From Ruminococcaceae bacterium UBA2806 (GTDB taxonomy: Bacteria; Bacillota; Clostridia; Oscillospirales; Acutalibacteraceae): 6,159 bases of DNA. Below the pieces are notes generated by a model, which searched no databases, had not been told where the DNA came from, and worked only from the letters and a program-made list of their open reading frames with translations. Location: positions 17,343 to 23,501 of the forward strand of contig DEHG01000024.1 of assembly GCA_002351795.1 (NCBI GenBank), given 5' to 3'. Shown here piece by piece: positions 1-5,217 of this stretch. The translations under genes and the position numbers were made by a program. Each line of letters begins with the position of its first letter. Position 1 is the stretch's first letter.

Positions 1-44
1 ACAAGTTTTTAGAGATGCCCAAATATATGTCAAAACTATTACGC

Positions 45-818
45 TTATTTCTTTGAAGTCTGGGATCTGACCGATTCAAGCTTTTTGTGATAAGCGTTTA
101 TACTTCTCAGCTCATCGGGCTTTAATTCTCTCCATTTCCCGGGCTGTAACATTCCAAGCTTTATCGGTCCTATTGCAATTCGTTTAAGTCTTGCCGTTTC
201 AAGACCAACAGCCTCGCACATCTTCCTTATCTGACGGTTTCTGCCCTCTTCAAGCACAATTTCAAGCACCGTCCTTGACTGCTCCGATTTTAAAACACGA
301 ACAGACGCCGGCATTGACATCCTGCCCTCGATAACGATCCCCGTAGTAAGCTTTGTAAGCTGATCCTCGGTTATTCTCGGATGAACGGTAACACGATAGG
401 TCTTTGCAAAATGAGTTGAAGGGTGGCTTATCATATTCGCAAAATTACCGTCATTTGTCATCAGAAGCAGTCCCTCTGATTCTCTGTCAAGTCTGCCGAC
501 GGGAAACAGTCTTGCCGGGATATCATCTACAAGCTCCGCAACGCATTTTCTGCCGCCCTCGTCATTCATTGTCGTAATGAAGCCTCTCGGCTTATGAAGC
601 ATTATATAATACTTTTTTGCATCACGGCGGACAGAAATATCCCTTCCCGCAACGTTTATCTTATCCTTATCCGGATCTGCCTTATCTCCGAGCTTTGCAC
701 GTTTTCCGTTGACGGTCACTGCTCCCTTTTCGATAAGCTCCTCAGCCTTTCTGCGTGAGCATACGCCCGCATCGGCTATTATTTTCTGAATCCTGATCTT
801 GTTATCCTTTTCCATCAT
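45..818 (-). CDS. rluB: 23S rRNA pseudouridine synthase, RluB/RsuA family
   Basis: Predicted to isomerise a uridine of 23S rRNA to pseudouridine during ribosome assembly; RluB enzymes act in the peptidyl-transferase region (E. coli position 2605), but the target here is inferred from family resemblance. The 257-residue protein has an N-terminal S4 RNA-binding domain (about residues 8-55, with CSRRKAEELI at 20-29). The catalytic domain carries GRLDRESEGLLL at 108-119, with D111 as the expected catalytic aspartate, and the family motif EGRNRQIRKM at 191-200. A basic tail ends the protein. It starts with two consecutive ATG codons (818-816 and 815-813); AGGAG at 825-829 is 6 or 9 bases away, so either could be used. 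The start overlaps the end of the carboxypeptidase gene by 14-17 bp, so it is very likely co-transcribed and translationally coupled. RsuA/RluE/RluF relatives share the fold; the complete S4 domain and overall length fit RluB best. Confidence 0.93.
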   Translation of the reverse strand: MMEKDNKIRIQKIIADAGVCSRRKAEELIEKGAVTVNGKRAKLGDKADPDKDKINVAGRDISVRRDAKKYYIMLHKPRGFITTMNDEGGRKCVAELVDDIPARLFPVGRLDRESEGLLLMTNDGNFANMISHPSTHFAKTYRVTVHPRITEDQLTKLTTGIVIEGRMSMPASVRVLKSEQSRTVLEIVLEEGRNRQIRKMCEAVGLETARLKRIAIGPIKLGMLQPGKWRELKPDELRSINAYHKKLESVRSQTSKK

Positions 819-1989
819 TCACTTCTCCTGACGTTTTCCTTGTTCCTTTAGCCGCCAATTTGCAGACGATCTCCCTGCCGCCGTCCACTGTAAATATTAT
901 CCTGCCGTAAATACGTCTTTTTACAACAGGTGAATATATAAAGTGCGGCACAAAAACCTCGCTTGTGATCTTATGTCTGCTTTTTCGTCTTACAGTCAAT
1001 ACGGGTATTTCCTCAGGTGCGAGAACGGCAACCATTTCATCACTGTCCGTAAGCGGCACCTCTGCTTCGAGCTTTTCATCACACAGGCTTATCCTTTCAA
1101 GAAGTGAAAAACCGTATGAATACAGCTGCGAATGATCTCTCCAGTCATCCCTGTCATTCAGGGTGACGGCAATAAGCGTCACACCGTCTCTTTTGCAGCA
1201 GGATGTAAGCGTCCTGCCGGCTTTTCTGGTATAACCCGTCTTTATCCCTATGCAGCCTTCACAAATTGAAAGCAGCTTGTTATGATTGTACAGGGTCTGT
1301 ATCTTTTCCTCAGGCGAAATATATTTTACCTTAATACTTTTCTGCGATACTATATCCCTGAATTCCTTCATTTCCATAGCATAGGAACACAGACGAGCCA
1401 TATCATATGCTGTTGAATAATGTCCTTCACTGTCAAGACCTGAGGGCGTTACAAAATGCGAATCCGACATTCCAAGCTCTCCTGCCTTTTTATTCATCAT
1501 CTCCGAAAATTTTTCCTGACTCCCCGCAACCGAAATTGCAGCGGCATTTGCAGCGTCATTTCCGGATACCGCCATCATTCCCTTTACTATCTCGCTAAGC
1601 TTTATGACCTCTCCCGCTTTCAGGTACATACTTGAACCCTCAGCATACATCTTTTCATTTATCGTAACAGCCTTATCATTTTTCCGACAGTATTCAAGCG
1701 CAATGACCGCTGTCATTATTTTTGTTATGCTTGCAATAGGCTTTTTTTCGTTTATATGATGACCATATATTATTTCCTTATTATCGGGACAGTACAGAAT
1801 CGCAGCTTCTGCGCTGTCTGATATTCCTGATACAGGGATAACGTTTTCCGCAGCGGCATTTTCAGTCTGATAAGTTTCAGGCTTATCGCCGGCATCACAG
1901 GCGGAACAGCACAGGATCACCGATATTACAAGGATCAGATTAACACAACGCACAAACAAAAGCCCCGCCCCTTTGCAAATAAAACTCAT
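802..1989 (-). CDS. D-alanyl-D-alanine carboxypeptidase (penicillin-binding protein, DacF/DacB type)
   Basis: A serine DD-carboxypeptidase (peptidase S11) expected to remove the terminal D-alanine from peptidoglycan pentapeptides outside the membrane, limiting cross-linking. All three penicillin-binding motifs are present: SITK (S87-K90, S87 the nucleophile), SGN at 142-144 and KTG at 250-252. The region after about 300 fits the beta-rich PBP5 C-terminal domain. The N-terminus has a hydrophobic segment (about 17-28) ending in CSAC, a possible lipobox with C31 as the lipidated cysteine; the cysteine at -3 is unusual. No C-terminal amphipathic anchor helix is apparent, so an N-terminal anchor is plausible. 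The ATG at 1989 has no ribosome binding site. GTG at 1953-1951 (residue 13) lies 9 bases after GGGG in a G-rich tract and leaves a neat short signal peptide, so the protein may start there (383 residues). The gene follows a GerW-family gene, as sporulation-linked dac genes can, but a sporulation role is inferred only. Confidence 0.92.
   Translation of the reverse strand: MSFICKGAGLLFVRCVNLILVISVILCCSACDAGDKPETYQTENAAAENVIPVSGISDSAEAAILYCPDNKEIIYGHHINEKKPIASITKIMTAVIALEYCRKNDKAVTINEKMYAEGSSMYLKAGEVIKLSEIVKGMMAVSGNDAANAAAISVAGSQEKFSEMMNKKAGELGMSDSHFVTPSGLDSEGHYSTAYDMARLCSYAMEMKEFRDIVSQKSIKVKYISPEEKIQTLYNHNKLLSICEGCIGIKTGYTRKAGRTLTSCCKRDGVTLIAVTLNDRDDWRDHSQLYSYGFSLLERISLCDEKLEAEVPLTDSDEMVAVLAPEEIPVLTVRRKSRHKITSEVFVPHFIYSPVVKRRIYGRIIFTVDGGREIVCKLAAKGTRKTSGEVNDGKG
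825..829 (-). promoter_or_regulatory. Ribosome binding site of rluB
   Basis: AGGAG on the minus strand lies 6 bases before the first ATG and 9 bases before the second. It sits inside the last codons of the carboxypeptidase gene, so ribosomes finishing that gene pass directly over it. Confidence 0.75.
1963..1971 (-). promoter_or_regulatory. G-rich putative ribosome binding site favouring the GTG start of the carboxypeptidase
   Basis: The minus strand reads AAAGGGGCGGGG here, ending 9 bases before GTG at 1953-1951. It is the only Shine-Dalgarno-like tract near the 5' end of the gene; the sequence before the ATG at 1989 lacks one. It is not an exact GGAGG, so its strength is uncertain. The tract also forms the 3' arm of the hairpin at 1964-2014. 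Confidence 0.45.
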
Positions 1990-2014
1990 ATTGAATCTAT
2001 ATGCAAAGGGCAGG
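1964..2014 (-). promoter_or_regulatory. Long hairpin across the 5' end of the carboxypeptidase gene
   Basis: Minus-strand bases 2014-2002 can pair with 1977-1964. The core is nine perfect pairs (CCCTTTGCA with TGCAAAGGG), extended by four more pairs (one G-U) past one bulged G. The loop is 24 bases and contains the ATG at 1989-1987. Five A precede the 5' arm and CTTTTGTTTG follows the 3' arm, so it looks partly like an intrinsic terminator, although the loop is long. The 3' arm is the G-rich putative ribosome binding site, so the structure could also sequester it. The pairing is seen directly; the function is inferred. Confidence 0.5.
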
Positions 2015-2028
2015 TTTTTATGAACAGA

Positions 2029-2463
2029 TCACACCTCGGGATCCTTCAGACCTTCTTCTGTTTTGCTGCCTGGCTCAATGCTTTCCGGCTTATCCTTCTT
2101 ATCCTTCTTGAAAAGCCCTGAGATCTTATCCACAAGCTCGGGAACCATTGCGATAGCCTTTTCATTTGTGCCGTTGGAAACATTCAGCAGCTTTACATCA
2201 CCGTGACTTATAGCGATAAATGCCACAGGGTTTATAGTAACGCCTGCGCCGCCGCCGCCGCCGAAAAGAGTATTTTCCGGCTGCGGCTTATTGCCGAATT
2301 CCGAACCGCCTGACGCAAAGCCGTATGCGATCTTTGAAACGGGGATTATCGTTGTACCGTCCTGAGTTATTATAGGATCACCGATAATAGTATTCATATC
2401 CACCATTTGTTTGATTTTTTCAAGAGTAGTATCCATCAATCCCTGAATTGGATGTTCACTCAT
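2029..2463 (-). CDS. ytfJ: GerW/YtfJ family sporulation protein
   Basis: A 144-residue member of the GerW (YtfJ) family, proteins of spore-forming Firmicutes; B. subtilis YtfJ is linked to spore germination, but the molecular activity is not established. The N-terminus MSEHPIQGLMDTTLEKIKQM followed by NTIIGDP at 24-30 is the family hallmark. A glycine-rich segment FGGGGGAGV lies at about 67-75, then a hydrophobic stretch NPVAFIAIS at 78-86, and a lysine/acid-rich tail from about 119. The frame stays open upstream to a GTG at 2523-2521 with its own AAGGAAGG 4 bases before it, which would add 20 residues. I prefer ATG at 2463-2461 because it gives the family N-terminus and has AAGGCGGTG at suitable spacing. 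It lies just downstream of a DUF2953 gene, a pairing I recall as common in Clostridia. It has no signal peptide and is presumably made in the sporulating cell. Confidence 0.9.
   Translation of the reverse strand: MSEHPIQGLMDTTLEKIKQMVDMNTIIGDPIITQDGTTIIPVSKIAYGFASGGSEFGNKPQPENTLFGGGGGAGVTINPVAFIAISHGDVKLLNVSNGTNEKAIAMVPELVDKISGLFKKDKKDKPESIEPGSKTEEGLKDPEV
2248..2262 (-). repeat. ytfJ: Five tandem GGC triplets in the GerW-family gene
   Basis: Five uninterrupted GCC units on the plus strand read as GGC glycine codons, encoding the five-glycine part of the family's conserved glycine-rich loop. Identical codons make the tract prone to slippage, although any three-base gain or loss would keep the frame. 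Confidence 0.8.
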
Positions 2464-2469
2464 ATTCAA

Positions 2470-2478
2470 CACCGCCTT
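2470..2478 (-). promoter_or_regulatory. Ribosome binding site choosing the ATG start of the GerW-family gene
   Basis: AAGGCGGTG differs by one base from the ideal AAGGAGGTG and ends 6 bases before ATG at 2463-2461. Together with the family-like N-terminus it favours this start over the GTG 60 bases upstream. Confidence 0.65.
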
Positions 2479-2533
2479 TCTTCCGGGGAATATAATGCAT
2501 TTTTGCGGAAGGTATTTCCCCACATTTCCTTCC

Positions 2534-3157
2534 TTAAAATAAACACTTAGTAAGCTTTATCAGTACTTTTATTCCTCTGAATGCAGCTTTGAAAGCTGCC
2601 CCCAGCAGGAACAACAATCTTATTTTAAAAGTAAGCTCCATTTCTGCGGCTGTTTTCTCCGCAAGAAATCCTGCGCTTATATCCGTATAATGCTTTTTCA
2701 GTACACAATTCTGCTCAAGTATCGAGATCACAGGATAAACGGCAGAACATACATATCCGTATTTTATCGCTGTATCGGCTGCATCCTCACCGACAACACA
2801 TATCCTTATATTGCAGCGTGTTATATATAGGTGCTTTGCAAAACCGCCCAGAAAGTCAACAACTATGCTTATGACTTCTTTAAGAATATCGATAAGTCCG
2901 TCAAGTCCGTGTTTGTCATACAGCTGCCTGAAACGGCCAGGTTTCTTTTCAGCTTCCTTTTTTTGGGGCTGCTCTTTCTTTTCAGGCTCTTTTTTAACGG
3001 GCTTTTTTGGCTTTTCAGGCAATATCCTGAATTTCAGGAATAAATATCCAACGCTTAATTTTGTATCGCCGTCGTAATCAAGATATATTTTCAGCGGACA
3101 CATCAGGAGAATAAGCAAAACGGCAATTATTATCAGTATAACCTTCAGTGCATTCAA
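2534..3157 (-). CDS. DUF2953 family membrane-anchored protein
   Basis: A 207-residue protein of unknown function that resembles the DUF2953 family found next to GerW/YtfJ genes in Firmicutes. One strongly hydrophobic N-terminal segment (about 5-21) should anchor it in the membrane. A low-complexity Lys/Glu/Pro linker follows (about 48-73), then a domain with the recognisable GEDAADTAIKYGYV segment at 123-136. The C-terminus (about 176-203) is hydrophobic with spaced basic residues and could be amphipathic or a second membrane-associated helix. The start is a TTG (3157-3155): an in-frame TGA only two codons upstream (3163-3161) rules out an earlier start, and a later ATG would cut away most of the membrane segment. 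The TTG shares TTGA with the scpB stop, a 4-bp overlap, and GGTGAT lies about 6-8 bases before it, so translational coupling is likely. The family assignment rests on residue pattern and neighbourhood, not a search. Confidence 0.8.
   Translation of the reverse strand: MNALKVILIIIAVLLILLMCPLKIYLDYDGDTKLSVGYLFLKFRILPEKPKKPVKKEPEKKEQPQKKEAEKKPGRFRQLYDKHGLDGLIDILKEVISIVVDFLGGFAKHLYITRCNIRICVVGEDAADTAIKYGYVCSAVYPVISILEQNCVLKKHYTDISAGFLAEKTAAEMELTFKIRLLFLLGAAFKAAFRGIKVLIKLTKCLF
2939..3016 (-). repeat. Low-complexity Lys/Glu/Pro coding segment
   Basis: Residues 48-73 of the DUF2953 protein are almost entirely Lys, Glu, Pro and Gln in irregular KKP/EKK-type repeats. It reads as a flexible, highly charged linker between the membrane anchor and the following domain, and is probably variable in length among relatives. 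Confidence 0.7.
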
Positions 3158-3702
3158 ATCTCATCACCGCCGTCTTCAGGCTGTTCGTTTTCCTCCTGCG
3201 GCAGCGGCGGAAGTTCATCTATTGAAGAAATATTGAAGCATCTCAGAAAATGCTCTGTTGTACCATAAACAAGCGGACGTCCTGGAAGCTCCAGTCTTCC
3301 CTTTTCCTCTATAAGCTGTCTTGCAACAAGACTTGCAACAACGCCCGAGCAGTCAACGCCCCTTACCTGTTCAACAAAAGCCTTTGTTACAGGCTGGTTA
3401 TATGCAATTACGGCAAGCACCTCGCTTGCTGCCTGTGAAAGCGGGGTATTCCTGCGTATATCCATTACCGTCCGTATCGGGTCGGCATATTCCTCGACTG
3501 TACACATCTGATAGCTTTCTGACAGCCTTACAATTCGTATACCGCTGTTTCTTTTTTCATAGTCATTTTTCAGCTGCTCGCATATCTCAACGACCTCTGA
3601 GCTTTGTATTTCAAGCGCCTGAGCGATCCTTTCGGCTTCAACAGGAGTTCCGCAGGCAAAAATGATCGCTTCAACTGCGCTTTTCAATTTTTCTTTATTC
3701 AT
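3154..3702 (-). CDS. scpB: Segregation and condensation protein B
   Basis: ScpB is the kite-family subunit of the SMC-ScpA-ScpB condensin; it dimerises through winged-helix domains and binds the middle of ScpA, helping organise and segregate the chromosome. The 182-residue protein shows a first winged-helix region (about 3-75) and a second (about 88-155). It carries the family signature AYNQPVTKAFVEQVRGVD at 100-117, then GRPLVYGTTEHFLRCF at 141-156 and LPPL at 164-167, and ends in an acidic tail. Length is typical. I start at ATG 3702-3700, which gives the family N-terminus and follows a run of six G (3709-3714) by 6 bases; the frame stays open 12 codons further upstream to an ATG at 3738, with less family support. 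The start overlaps the scpA stop by 8 bp and the stop overlaps the next gene by 4 bp, so expression is tied to both neighbours. Confidence 0.95.
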   Translation of the reverse strand: MNKEKLKSAVEAIIFACGTPVEAERIAQALEIQSSEVVEICEQLKNDYEKRNSGIRIVRLSESYQMCTVEEYADPIRTVMDIRRNTPLSQAASEVLAVIAYNQPVTKAFVEQVRGVDCSGVVASLVARQLIEEKGRLELPGRPLVYGTTEHFLRCFNISSIDELPPLPQEENEQPEDGGDEI

Positions 3703-4444
3703 TTTCAGCCCCCCTGTCAGCGGATACACTGCTCTCATCCTTTAAAAGATGAAGTGATACCTCTCCGTTATCCTCACTTATGCGGACACGCTTTCCCTTT
3801 ACAAGTTCAAGTATTGCAAGAAACGTTGCAACAAGCTCGCTCCTGTCGCCGGCATCGTCAAATACATTTTCATATCTGACCTTTCTGCCGCTCCACAGCT
3901 TTCTCATAACGCCGACAATCTTTGAGCTTACCGATACGATCCGGCGCTTAACTATGCCCGAAAACGCTTCCTCGGACGGAGGTATTTTTTCCTTCCCCCT
4001 GCCCACTGCCGTCATATACGGTGCAATAAGGTAATCGGGCGCATGGCTGCGCTTATATTTCATATCCGCCTTTATTTTTGAAGGCTCCCGGCAAAAGCTG
4101 TCAAAGCTTATTTTCTGACTGAGTATCTTTGCGACCTGCTTGCACTTCTTGTATTCTATCAGCTGACCTGAAAGCTCTTTTTTCATCTCTTCCGCTTCCT
4201 CATATTTCGGAAGAAGCATTGCAGATTTTATCTGAACAAGACGGGACGCCATATCGAGGAATTCTCCCGCTATTTCAAGCTCCTGCTGTTCCATAAGGCG
4301 CATATGCTCCATATACTGCTCTAAAAGCTCGGAGATCATAATATCGTAAATATTCAGTTTATTCTTTTCGATAAGATGAAGAAGAAGGTCAAGCGGCCCT
4401 TCAAAGGCTTCAAGCTTATATGATATCTTTTCCACGCCGGACAC
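3695..4444 (-). CDS. scpA: Segregation and condensation protein A
   Basis: ScpA is the kleisin that bridges the two SMC heads and carries ScpB in the bacterial condensin. The 249-residue protein opens with the hallmark YKLEAFEGPLDLLLHLIEKN at 9-28, followed by NIYDI at 31-35, and continues with the SMC-neck-binding helices. It ends with a winged-helix domain recognisable by FLAILELVKGKRVRI at about 208-222. Length is typical. The start is unusual: scpA is in the same frame as the upstream M50 peptidase, and the peptidase stop TGA is followed by one CGG codon and then GTG (4444-4442). Another GTG is at residue 4. No Shine-Dalgarno sequence precedes either, so translation probably depends on ribosomes reinitiating after the peptidase. 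The 3' end overlaps scpB by 8 bp. Confidence 0.95.
   Translation of the reverse strand: MSGVEKISYKLEAFEGPLDLLLHLIEKNKLNIYDIMISELLEQYMEHMRLMEQQELEIAGEFLDMASRLVQIKSAMLLPKYEEAEEMKKELSGQLIEYKKCKQVAKILSQKISFDSFCREPSKIKADMKYKRSHAPDYLIAPYMTAVGRGKEKIPPSEEAFSGIVKRRIVSVSSKIVGVMRKLWSGRKVRYENVFDDAGDRSELVATFLAILELVKGKRVRISEDNGEVSLHLLKDESSVSADRGAENE
3709..3714 (-). promoter_or_regulatory. Putative ribosome binding site of scpB
   Basis: Six consecutive G on the minus strand lie 6 bases before ATG 3702-3700. The tract is not the exact GGAGG, but the spacing fits and it lies within the 3' end of scpA, consistent with coupled translation. Confidence 0.5.
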
Positions 4445-4447
4445 CCG

Positions 4448-5137
4448 TCAGAAAGCCCATGAGAAGGGCAGGTATGTCAGCCAATCAATAAATCCGCCAA
4501 GAACATTATTGGCAACGCTGAGGATACCGTTCAATCCGCCCATCATTATGACCACAAAAAGGATCATGCTTATCATTTGTTCTCTTTGGGCTATCCAGAA
4601 AATGTATTTGTCAGGCAAAAATGCCATCAGGATTTTGGAACCGTCAAGCGGCGGAACGGGCAGAAAATTGAATACTGCAAGACCTATATTGATATAGACT
4701 AAAAACTGGAAAAACATAAGAACATACATCATAAAATCATTCCAGGGCAGTACTTCCTTTGCTATCAGCGCAAGAAAACCGTTTCGGATCAGTCCTGCCA
4801 CAATTGCCGCAAGAAGATTTGAAACAGGACCTGCAAGAGCAGTGAGCGCCATACCCTTTTTAGGATCTTTAAAATACCTCGAATTAACAGGTACGGGCTT
4901 AGCCCATCCGAATCCTACCAGAAGCATCAGAGCTGCGCCGATATAATCAATATGCACAAGAGGATTAAGCGTCAGTCTGCCTTCTCTTTTAGCAGTATCG
5001 TCACCCAATTTATGGGCGATAAAGCCATGGGCACATTCATGCAGAGGCAGTACAAGAAAAATAGTAAGAAGAGTTGACAGGATATATACTATTACATTTA
5101 TAAAGCTCCCGCCATTTCTTAAAAGACTTATCAGCAT
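4448..5137 (-). CDS. Site-2 protease family zinc metallopeptidase (M50)
   Basis: An integral membrane zinc protease of the S2P/M50 family; relatives cut substrates within the membrane, but the substrate here is unknown. The 229-residue protein has HECAH at 33-37 (two histidine zinc ligands and the catalytic glutamate) inside the first hydrophobic region, NPLVHID at 58-64, FGWAKPVPVN at 76-85, and NFLPVPPLDGSKIL at 157-170, where D165 is the expected third zinc ligand. At least four hydrophobic segments are visible. It lacks a PDZ domain and is short, like the compact FwdE/YwhC-type M50B proteins rather than RseP or SpoIVFB with extra domains. I start at ATG 5137-5135, preceded 9 bases away by GGAGGG; an ATG at 5188 would place that ribosome binding site inside the coding sequence. 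It leads the scpAB run and ends 3 bp before scpA, a neighbour order I recall from other Firmicutes. Confidence 0.9.
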   Translation of the reverse strand: MLISLLRNGGSFINVIVYILSTLLTIFLVLPLHECAHGFIAHKLGDDTAKREGRLTLNPLVHIDYIGAALMLLVGFGWAKPVPVNSRYFKDPKKGMALTALAGPVSNLLAAIVAGLIRNGFLALIAKEVLPWNDFMMYVLMFFQFLVYINIGLAVFNFLPVPPLDGSKILMAFLPDKYIFWIAQREQMISMILFVVIMMGGLNGILSVANNVLGGFIDWLTYLPFSWAF

Positions 5138-5146
5138 ATTCAGATT

Positions 5147-5152
5147 CCCTCC
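5147..5152 (-). promoter_or_regulatory. Ribosome binding site deciding the M50 peptidase start
   Basis: GGAGGG on the minus strand, within AAAAGGAGGG, lies 9 bases before ATG 5137-5135. It is a strong Shine-Dalgarno and the main reason to reject the start 17 codons upstream. Confidence 0.85.
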
Positions 5153-5171
5153 TTTTCTTTTAATAACAATT

Positions 5172-5205
5172 ACGCAGAATCCTGACAAATGACAAGATTC
5201 TGCGT
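5172..5205 (-). terminator. Perfect 10-bp inverted repeat, candidate terminator
   Basis: ACGCAGAATC (5172-5181) and GATTCTGCGT (5196-5205) are perfectly complementary around a 14-base loop. It lies directly after the zinc-ribbon gene and before the M50 peptidase, the largest gap in the window. On the minus strand the hairpin is preceded by six A and followed by AATTGTTATT, only moderately T-rich. On the plus strand it is followed by six T. It may end the efp transcript, possibly with readthrough, or act in both directions. The strand with the better T tract has no gene in view. Confidence 0.55.
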
Positions 5206-5217
5206 TTTTTCAGAATA

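Noticed and set aside
1..44. TTGACA-like box and a 6-bp AT-rich inverted repeat after rluB
   Set aside because: No -10 element at suitable spacing is visible, and the short repeat with a long loop is expected by chance in AT-rich sequence. I see no clear terminator or further gene in these 44 bases.
1407..1598. Plus-strand open frame opposite the carboxypeptidase
   Set aside because: It lies wholly inside a gene with all catalytic motifs intact; its translation is low-complexity Ser/Pro/Phe/Leu without any recognisable domain and it has no clear ribosome binding site.
2464..2523. 20-residue N-terminal extension of the GerW-family protein from GTG 2523
   Set aside because: It has a fair ribosome binding site, but the extension is unlike the family N-terminus, whereas the downstream ATG gives the family-like opening with its own good site. 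Not fully excluded.
2811..3077. Two overlapping plus-strand frames rich in Phe, Ser and Leu
   Set aside because: They are the antisense reading of the Lys/Glu/Pro-rich and surrounding parts of the DUF2953 gene; the hydrophobic appearance comes from complementing AAA/GAA-rich codons.
3250..4034. Several plus-strand open frames opposite scpA and scpB
   Set aside because: They overlap highly recognisable condensin genes and show no family features.
5150..5200. Possible promoter for the M50 peptidase (TTGTCA with a weak TATTAA about 17 bases on)
   Set aside because: The -10 match is poor and would place the transcript start on top of the ribosome binding site; it also lies within the inverted repeat.
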